Source of the DNA: Promethearchaeota archaeon
Lineage (GTDB): Archaea; Asgardarchaeota; Lokiarchaeia; Sigynarchaeales; MK-D1
Assembly (NCBI GenBank): GCA_016839385.1
Contig: JAEOUK010000394.1
Coordinates: forward strand, 1 to 5,842
Reading direction: 5' to 3'
Length of the DNA stretch: 5,842 nt
Below, piece after piece: positions 1 through 4,471 of the stretch. The stretch's first letter is position 1; each line of letters begins with the position of its first letter. Made by a program: the position numbers and the translations under genes. The notes under the pieces were generated by a model that saw only the letters and a list, made by a program, of their open reading frames with translations, made no database searches and was not told the DNA's origin.

Positions 1-441
1 AAAACATATTTATGGGCAAATTGGGATATATTACGGGAATACGGATGGCCTATTTTACCTGAAGGTCGAGATCTTAAAAATGACAAAAAATGGGTTAGAG
101 AAACTCCTATATTACCTGAGAATTCATCAATTCAAGAGCGTGTGTGTCTTGGAAAGAATGTATTTTTTGGCGAGAATGTTCATATCAATTCTTTAACAGT
201 TTTAGGGGATAATGTAAAAATTGGAAATGGAACTAATATCGATCGTTCTGTAGTTTGGGATAATGTGACATTTGGTAAGAATTGTGAAATCAGTCAATCT
301 GTTATTGCTGATGGTTGTAAAATAGGAAATAATGTGATAATTCGTTCCGAAACAGTGCTAGGACCAAATGTTATTATTGAAGATGGTGTAATTTTGGACG
401 CACAAACTATTCCTTCAAATCAAATTGTGAAAAGAGGATAA
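1..441 (+). CDS. Sugar-1-phosphate nucleotidyltransferase, C-terminal part (5' end outside window)
   Basis: The frame is open from the window edge to TAA at 439-441, so 146 residues of the C-terminus are visible. The GTG at 142 is an internal Val codon, not a start: the upstream codons encode conserved-looking sequence (TYLWANWDILREYGWP, residues 2-17) that matches the end of the nucleotidyltransferase catalytic domain. Residues about 48-140 are hexapeptide repeats of the [I/V/L]-G-x-x-x-x type (LGKNVFFG, LGDNVKIG, FGKNCEIS, IGNNVIIR, LGPNVIIE), which predict a left-handed parallel beta-helix. This architecture is known from GDP-mannose and ADP/dTDP-glucose pyrophosphorylases and eIF2B gamma/epsilon. 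The enzymes condense a sugar 1-phosphate with an NTP to give an NDP-sugar in the cytoplasm. The SVVW/SVIADG pattern resembles the GMPPB/eIF2B-epsilon beta-helix. Sugar and nucleotide specificity cannot be read because the catalytic loops lie upstream. The next gene is convergent and may encode a partner subunit. Confidence 0.85.
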   Translation, partial: KTYLWANWDILREYGWPILPEGRDLKNDKKWVRETPILPENSSIQERVCLGKNVFFGENVHINSLTVLGDNVKIGNGTNIDRSVVWDNVTFGKNCEISQSVIADGCKIGNNVIIRSETVLGPNVIIEDGVILDAQTIPSNQIVKRG

Positions 442-457
442 AATTAACACAAGGCTA

Positions 458-472
458 TTTTTATTTTTTTTT
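458..472 (+). terminator. T-rich terminator of the nucleotidyltransferase gene
   Basis: A run of five T, one A and nine T starts 16 bases after the TAA stop at 441. No hairpin precedes it. Archaeal RNA polymerase commonly terminates at such T-runs without a hairpin. The run lies inside the 3' end of the opposing gene, where it encodes part of that protein's lysine tail, so the two transcripts probably overlap slightly. Confidence 0.5.
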
Positions 473-1885
473 CACGGTAGATTTCTTTTTTGGTTTAAGA
501 ATTGATTCTATTTTTTTGATCAATTGTTCAGAAATTTCAGGATCCGGACTTTCAGATGAAATTATCATGGAATTTCGATGTAAACTTGGTCGAATCATGA
601 CCCAAGAGGCTTTGAATCCTGTTGCACTAGTGCCTTCTTCGAAAACAACTTTTACACCAATTAGATTGTCCAGAACTAATAAATTCTTAGATTTTAATTC
701 TTCTTTTATTATTTGTCGAAAATTATATAACACTTTTTTACTTACATTAATTGATCGATATACTTTGATAGTTTTAGGGAAATTCCGAACGAGAGAACTA
801 AGTGGTTCATCACGTTGAGCTAAAACTTCAAGAATTTTTAAAAGCGTAAATGTTCCGTCTGGGAATGGACCATAAATTGGAAAATAAAATTTAAACGTAT
901 CTGCGGCACCAAAAGCGCCCCGTTCTTGTCGTAATCGAGAAGATATCTCACCAGGAAGGTTTACAACACGCTTTATTTTATAGCTGAAATTTTGTGCAAA
1001 TTCGTCAATTATTCTACTACAACAAGAAGTAGTAATAATGGGATTTTCTTTATTCTTCTGAATATAATCATCGTTACTAATTAGTAACATGATTATATCT
1101 TCAAAATCTACCAATGTGCCTGTTTCATCGAAGACTAATAGGCGTGATCCATCCGAATCAAAAATTACTCCAAGATCTGCGTCTGCTGCCTTTACAATTG
1201 CAGATGTGTCCCTTATAGAGTCAAGATCAGGAAACAATCGGTCATCTAATGCTCGATAATAGGTATTAAGTGCTATAACTCCAACATTGAGTGAATTTAA
1301 AATTTCAGGAGTAACATCTCCAGTCGGACCATAACTACAATCTACTACTACTTTCAATCCAGCGCTTGAAATTGAATCTCGATTTACAAATTGTGGTATT
1401 GCTCCTTTATACACATCAAAAGTTTGTGTGATATCTGAAAGTGTTCCAATAGAGAGAGGATTCGTCCTTCTGATTTTATTATTCTTGAAGATCTGATTTA
1501 TTGATTGTAGGTGGGACACTTGAAATTCAATTCCGCTCGCATCATAAAATCTTATTCCTGTATCTCCTTCATAAACATGACCAGACGATAAATATACTCC
1601 ACCATCTGCTCCAAATCTTCGTATACAAAACTGAAGTAGTGGAACTGGTGCGAAATGAAGATTAAGGATGTTAATACCAGTACTCATTACTCCAGCTAGA
1701 TAAGCCCGTTTTAACATACGTGAATTATTAAAATAATCTCTTCCTGCTACAATTACCTTATCGCCATTATTTTTTAGATAAGTTCCATGAGCAGCTCCAA
1801 TTTTCGCACATAATTCAGGAGTAAGAATGTGATTTGCTCTAGCAATAATTCTACCTTTATCAATAATTTCAGTTAAATCGTCCAT
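461..1885 (-). CDS. Degenerate phosphomannomutase/phosphoglucomutase-family protein (probable pseudo-enzyme)
   Basis: The 474-residue product has the length and domain order of the alpha-D-phosphohexomutase family, which interconverts hexose 1- and 6-phosphates through a phosphoserine. The fold markers are present: GGVYLS then GIRFYDASG (95-118), VVVDCSYGPTG (179-189), GVIFDSDGSRLLVFD (239-253), DGTFTLLKILEVL (343-355) and WVMIRPS (428-434). The active-site loops are altered. The catalytic TASHNP loop reads SSGHVY (100-105), with Gly102 where the phosphoserine should be. The DxDxDR metal loop reads DSDGSR (243-248), with Ser for the third Asp. The GEESGH sugar loop is replaced around 323-330 (GAFGAADT). 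The RPSGTEP phosphate loop reads RPSLHRN (432-438). Mutase activity is therefore unlikely. Sequence style resembles the mutase-like domain fused to nucleotidyltransferase/beta-helix proteins in cyanobacteria, and a nucleotidyltransferase gene lies next door. The ATG at 1885 is the natural start, with no strong Shine-Dalgarno. The C-terminus is Lys-rich (464-474). Confidence 0.85.
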   Translation of the reverse strand: MDDLTEIIDKGRIIARANHILTPELCAKIGAAHGTYLKNNGDKVIVAGRDYFNNSRMLKRAYLAGVMSTGINILNLHFAPVPLLQFCIRRFGADGGVYLSSGHVYEGDTGIRFYDASGIEFQVSHLQSINQIFKNNKIRRTNPLSIGTLSDITQTFDVYKGAIPQFVNRDSISSAGLKVVVDCSYGPTGDVTPEILNSLNVGVIALNTYYRALDDRLFPDLDSIRDTSAIVKAADADLGVIFDSDGSRLLVFDETGTLVDFEDIIMLLISNDDYIQKNKENPIITTSCCSRIIDEFAQNFSYKIKRVVNLPGEISSRLRQERGAFGAADTFKFYFPIYGPFPDGTFTLLKILEVLAQRDEPLSSLVRNFPKTIKVYRSINVSKKVLYNFRQIIKEELKSKNLLVLDNLIGVKVVFEEGTSATGFKASWVMIRPSLHRNSMIISSESPDPEISEQLIKKIESILKPKKKSTVKKK

Positions 1886-1973
1886 TTTTTCTCAATTTCT
1901 CTAAGGTATATTCTTGGATAGTATTTATGAGGTATGAACTTTTAATTTATGGAATCTATTGGTATTCTATAAA
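1886..1973. promoter_or_regulatory. Divergent promoter region between mutase-like gene and branching enzyme gene
   Basis: These 88 bases separate two divergent start codons and must carry both promoters. For the plus-strand gene, a TATA-like TTTTAATTTA (1940-1949) is centred about 29 bases before the ATG at 1974, the spacing expected for a leaderless archaeal transcript. For the minus-strand gene there are two candidates: GAATATACC, reading minus around 1905-1913 (leaderless spacing), and CATAAATAC around 1921-1929 (about a 13-base leader). All assignments are by eye in AT-rich DNA and are tentative. Confidence 0.4.
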
Positions 1974-3692
1974 ATGACTCAAGAACCTTTAGGTTACTTT
2001 TCTTTTGTTTTGCATTCCCATTTACCATGGGTATTAAATCATGGAGTTTGGCCTCATGGAACTGACTGGGTGAATGAAGCAGCAGCAGAGACCTATATAC
2101 CGATTCTTTTGGAGCTAAATAAGCTTATTGATGATGGTTATAATCCAAAGCTCACAATTGGAATTACTCCAGTTTTATGTGAAATGTTATCTCACCCCTC
2201 GTTTAAAGCGGGATTTACTGATTATCTTAACGGAAAGATTAGTGCAGCTGAGGATGATTACGAGGATTTTACTCGGAATCAATATTCCCCTGAACGGATT
2301 AAATTAACGATGTTCTGGAAGGACTATTATCTAAAAATTAAGGATGCTTTCGAAAATCAATATGGAAAAAGCATTCTAGCCGGATTTAAAGAGTTACAGG
2401 ATCGTAATCTTTTGGATATTATCACATGTGGAGCAACTCACGGGTATAGTCCATTATTATCTCGAGATAGCTCAATAAATGCACAATTTCGCATAGCAGT
2501 TAATAATTATAAAAAACATTTCCAAAGGGAACCTACAGGAGTATGGTTACCTGAATGTGCTTATCGCCCTGGATATAAATGGAAGAATCCTGTTAGTGGA
2601 GAAGAATTCGAACGTCCTGGAGTTGAATACTTTTTAGCAAAAAATGGATTAAAATACTTCTTTATTGATACAGCTTTACTGATGGGAGGCCTTTCACAAG
2701 GAGTATACGCTGCTCGATTTCCTCTTTTAAAAGAACTTTGGAAACAATTCGCGTCTCAATACAAAGAAAATCCAACGAATTTTGAGAAAACTCCTTATGA
2801 ACCTTATATTGTTTCTTCCGAGAGTGCGGAATCTCCAGTTGCATTTTTCACAAGGGACCAAAAAACTGGAATCTTGGTTTGGAGCGGAGAACATGGATAT
2901 CCTGGTTGTTCTGAATATTTAGATTTTCATAAAAAACATTATCCTGGGGGATTGAGATATTGGAAAGTCACGGGTCCGAAAGTTGATTTAGGAGATAAAA
3001 TGTTATATTGGGTAGATGATGTTCCAAACAAATTAGATGAAAATGCAAGCAATTTCATTGACGTTGTAAAAGGTGTGCTTCGTGAACAAAAGAATAAAAC
3101 TGGGAATCCCGGTATAATCACTGCTCCTTATGATAGCGAATTATTTGGTCATTGGTGGTTTGAAGGTCCCTGGTGGATAAATAGGGTTTTGAGGTGGATG
3201 GAGGATGATCCAGAGATTGTATTGACAAATACGAGACTCTATATGGAACAATTTCCCCCCGATAAGATATGTCAAATCACAGAGGGATCTTGGGGTCAAG
3301 GTTCCAGTCACTGGGTTTGGCTAAACTCTTGGACCACATGGACATGGGAAAAAGTATATGAATGCGAAGCAAAAAATGAAGAAATGGTAACACGACTTTA
3401 CCAATCGGATGATGAAAATGTTACTCGATTGCTTAAGCAACTTGCTCGTGAATTACTTTTACTTCAAAGCAGTGATTGGCAGTTCTTAATTACCACGTGG
3501 GCTGCTCGAGATTATGCTGAAAATCGTATTGCGCTTCATTATGAAAATTTCAATCGAATTCACAAAATTTTGGTGGAATACGCTGAAGGAAATCATATTC
3601 CAGAAGGAGAATGGGCGTTTTTGGCAAAAATGGAAGCAAATGATTCGCTTTTTCCTGAATTAGAACTATTTCCTTTCACAAATTATTTCTAA
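1974..3692 (+). CDS. GH57 1,4-alpha-glucan branching enzyme
   Basis: This 572-residue cytoplasmic-type protein (no signal peptide) carries the conserved regions of glycoside hydrolase family 57 in order: HSHLP (14-18), GATHGYSPLL (153-162), GVWLPECAY with predicted nucleophile Glu194, EHGYPG (306-311), APYDSELFGHWWFEGP with predicted acid/base Asp387, and SWGQGSSHWVWLN (439-451). The C-terminal helical stretch with LLLLQSSDWQFLITT is typical of the branching-enzyme/AmyC subgroup. Family enzymes cleave an alpha-1,4-glucan and transfer the piece to form alpha-1,6 branches, as in glycogen synthesis. An amylase or other glucanotransferase remains possible. The frame stays open to a TTG at 1959, but ATG 1974 is preferred: it directly precedes MTQEPLGYFSF, where homologues begin, and a TATA-like box lies about 29 bases upstream, so TTG 1959 would probably not be transcribed. 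Compared with the longer Thermococcus type, there is no C-terminal helix-hairpin-helix extension. The gene is divergent from the mutase-like gene, which suggests a shared role in glucan or nucleotide-sugar metabolism. Confidence 0.9.
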   Translation: MTQEPLGYFSFVLHSHLPWVLNHGVWPHGTDWVNEAAAETYIPILLELNKLIDDGYNPKLTIGITPVLCEMLSHPSFKAGFTDYLNGKISAAEDDYEDFTRNQYSPERIKLTMFWKDYYLKIKDAFENQYGKSILAGFKELQDRNLLDIITCGATHGYSPLLSRDSSINAQFRIAVNNYKKHFQREPTGVWLPECAYRPGYKWKNPVSGEEFERPGVEYFLAKNGLKYFFIDTALLMGGLSQGVYAARFPLLKELWKQFASQYKENPTNFEKTPYEPYIVSSESAESPVAFFTRDQKTGILVWSGEHGYPGCSEYLDFHKKHYPGGLRYWKVTGPKVDLGDKMLYWVDDVPNKLDENASNFIDVVKGVLREQKNKTGNPGIITAPYDSELFGHWWFEGPWWINRVLRWMEDDPEIVLTNTRLYMEQFPPDKICQITEGSWGQGSSHWVWLNSWTTWTWEKVYECEAKNEEMVTRLYQSDDENVTRLLKQLARELLLLQSSDWQFLITTWAARDYAENRIALHYENFNRIHKILVEYAEGNHIPEGEWAFLAKMEANDSLFPELELFPFTNYF

Positions 3693-3699
3693 TTTTTTT
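3693..3699 (+). terminator. T7 terminator after the branching enzyme gene
   Basis: Seven T follow immediately after the TAA stop at 3690-3692, with no preceding hairpin. This is the hairpin-free T-run expected of archaeal intrinsic termination. It occupies most of the 9-bp gap to the convergent GTPase gene. Confidence 0.45.
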
Positions 3700-3701
3700 A
3701 T

Positions 3702-4235
3702 TCAAATTGCTTTTCGTTGTGCGTACTTCCACATAACATTTGTCAAGGTGTTAAATGCTTCTTCCACATTTATACTTTCTTTAGCACTTACTTCAACATA
3801 AGAACTACACGCTCGTGATCTGGCAACTTCTATGGCTTCATATTTTTGTACCCGTCGTTGTTGTTTCAAATCAATTTTTGATCCAACCAACATAATCGGA
3901 ATACCAGGATCATAATTTCGCAAAATTGGAAGCCAATCATCGAAATGAGAAAGTGTGAGCATGTTTGTAACGGAAAATAGGAACATTATCCCATTTGCAC
4001 CTTTTAGATATGTAGGAAGCAAAAATCTAAATCGTTCTTCTCCTCCAAAATCCCAAATTTGTAATCGTACAGTACCTAATCCATCGATCGCTAGATCCTT
4101 AATGAAGAATTCTACACCAATGGTAATTCTTGTGTCTGTTTTGAATATACCCGTAATGAACTTATTCGTTAAGGATGTTTTTCCTACGCCACCATCGCCG
4201 GCAATTACTAGTTTGAATACCTTCTCGTAGCTCAT
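3702..4235 (-). CDS. Ras/Rab-like small GTPase (eukaryotic-signature type)
   Basis: The 177-residue product is a single small G domain with every G box in order: P-loop GDGGVGKT (13-20), switch I Thr38 in TIGVEF (38-43), switch II WDFGGEERFR (61-70), SKID (119-122) and SAK (150-152). TIGVEF and ERFRFLLPTY closely resemble eukaryotic Rab/Ras proteins, a group expanded in Asgard archaea. Three departures stand out. Glu66 replaces the catalytic Gln of DTAGQE, Ser119 replaces Asn of NKxD, and the C-terminus (KYAQRKAI) has no Cys for prenylation. The N-terminus begins directly with the fold and shows no myristoylation Gly2. The protein is thus probably cytosolic unless recruited by a partner, and its GTP hydrolysis is probably slow without a GAP. 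The start is supported by GAGG eight bases upstream of the ATG. The gene is convergent with the branching enzyme gene and separated from the surface-protein gene by 236 bp, so it is probably transcribed alone. Its cellular process cannot be inferred. Confidence 0.93.
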   Translation of the reverse strand: MSYEKVFKLVIAGDGGVGKTSLTNKFITGIFKTDTRITIGVEFFIKDLAIDGLGTVRLQIWDFGGEERFRFLLPTYLKGANGIMFLFSVTNMLTLSHFDDWLPILRNYDPGIPIMLVGSKIDLKQQRRVQKYEAIEVARSRACSSYVEVSAKESINVEEAFNTLTNVMWKYAQRKAI

Positions 4236-4300
4236 AAGCTAATCCTCTATGTAATCTAATGAACCCCAATTTGATGAAATTGACAGTATAAGGGATCTTG
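4236..4300 (-). promoter_or_regulatory. GTPase promoter and ribosome-binding site, with a small inverted repeat
   Basis: On the minus strand, GAGG (4247-4244) sits eight bases before the ATG at 4235 and is a good archaeal Shine-Dalgarno match. Farther up, TTATACT (minus strand, 4285-4291) is a possible TATA box and would place the transcript start near 4260, giving a leader of about 25 bases. Between the two is a perfect inverted repeat CAATTT-gatg-AAATTG (4267-4282), positioned where a repressor or other regulator could overlap the transcription start. The ribosome-binding site is the firm part. The TATA and operator readings are tentative. Confidence 0.4.
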
Positions 4301-4430
4301 TAATTAAGATACAAAATAGAGCTAATCTCTTAAATAAGTATCCTATGATATTCAAATGCTCAGAATGGAGAATTTTCGCTTATGGAGATAATACGCTAGT
4401 ATATCACTAACAGAATTAGAAGTTTAATAG
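4301..4430. other. Non-coding AT-rich spacer
   Basis: This is the remainder of the 236-bp gap between the surface-protein stop and the GTPase start. I see no credible reading frame, tRNA-like fold, tandem repeat or strong palindrome in it. It probably contains only flanking promoter and 3' untranslated sequence. Confidence 0.4.
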
Positions 4431-4438
4431 AAAAAAAA
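4431..4438 (-). terminator. T8 terminator of the surface-protein gene
   Basis: Eight A on the plus strand give a T8 run on the minus strand, about 33 bases after the TAG stop of the surface-protein gene. There is no clear hairpin. This fits archaeal T-run termination and separates this gene from the co-directional GTPase gene downstream. Confidence 0.45.
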
Positions 4439-4471
4439 GGGAAAATAATTGAATTTATTTGGTTTTTAAAT

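Noticed and set aside
142..441. A separate 99-residue hexapeptide-repeat protein starting at GTG 142
   Set aside because: The same frame is open back to position 1 and encodes nucleotidyltransferase-like sequence, so this is the C-terminal domain of a longer protein.
516..818. Plus-strand 100-residue frame inside the mutase-like gene
   Set aside because: It lies antisense to a well-supported coding region, has no recognisable domain and shows low-complexity composition typical of a shadow frame.
461..1885. Mutase-like gene as a decaying pseudogene
   Set aside because: There is no internal stop or frameshift, the length is normal for the family, and the hydrophobic core and non-catalytic motifs are kept. 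A maintained protein with lost catalysis fits better.
3955..4230. Plus-strand 91-residue frame opposite the GTPase gene
   Set aside because: It is the antisense of the conserved G boxes, and the minus-strand protein accounts for the region.
4301..4430. Small RNA or tRNA gene in the intergenic gap
   Set aside because: I found no cloverleaf arms, no GC-rich stem and no strong hairpin. The stretch is plain AT-rich sequence.
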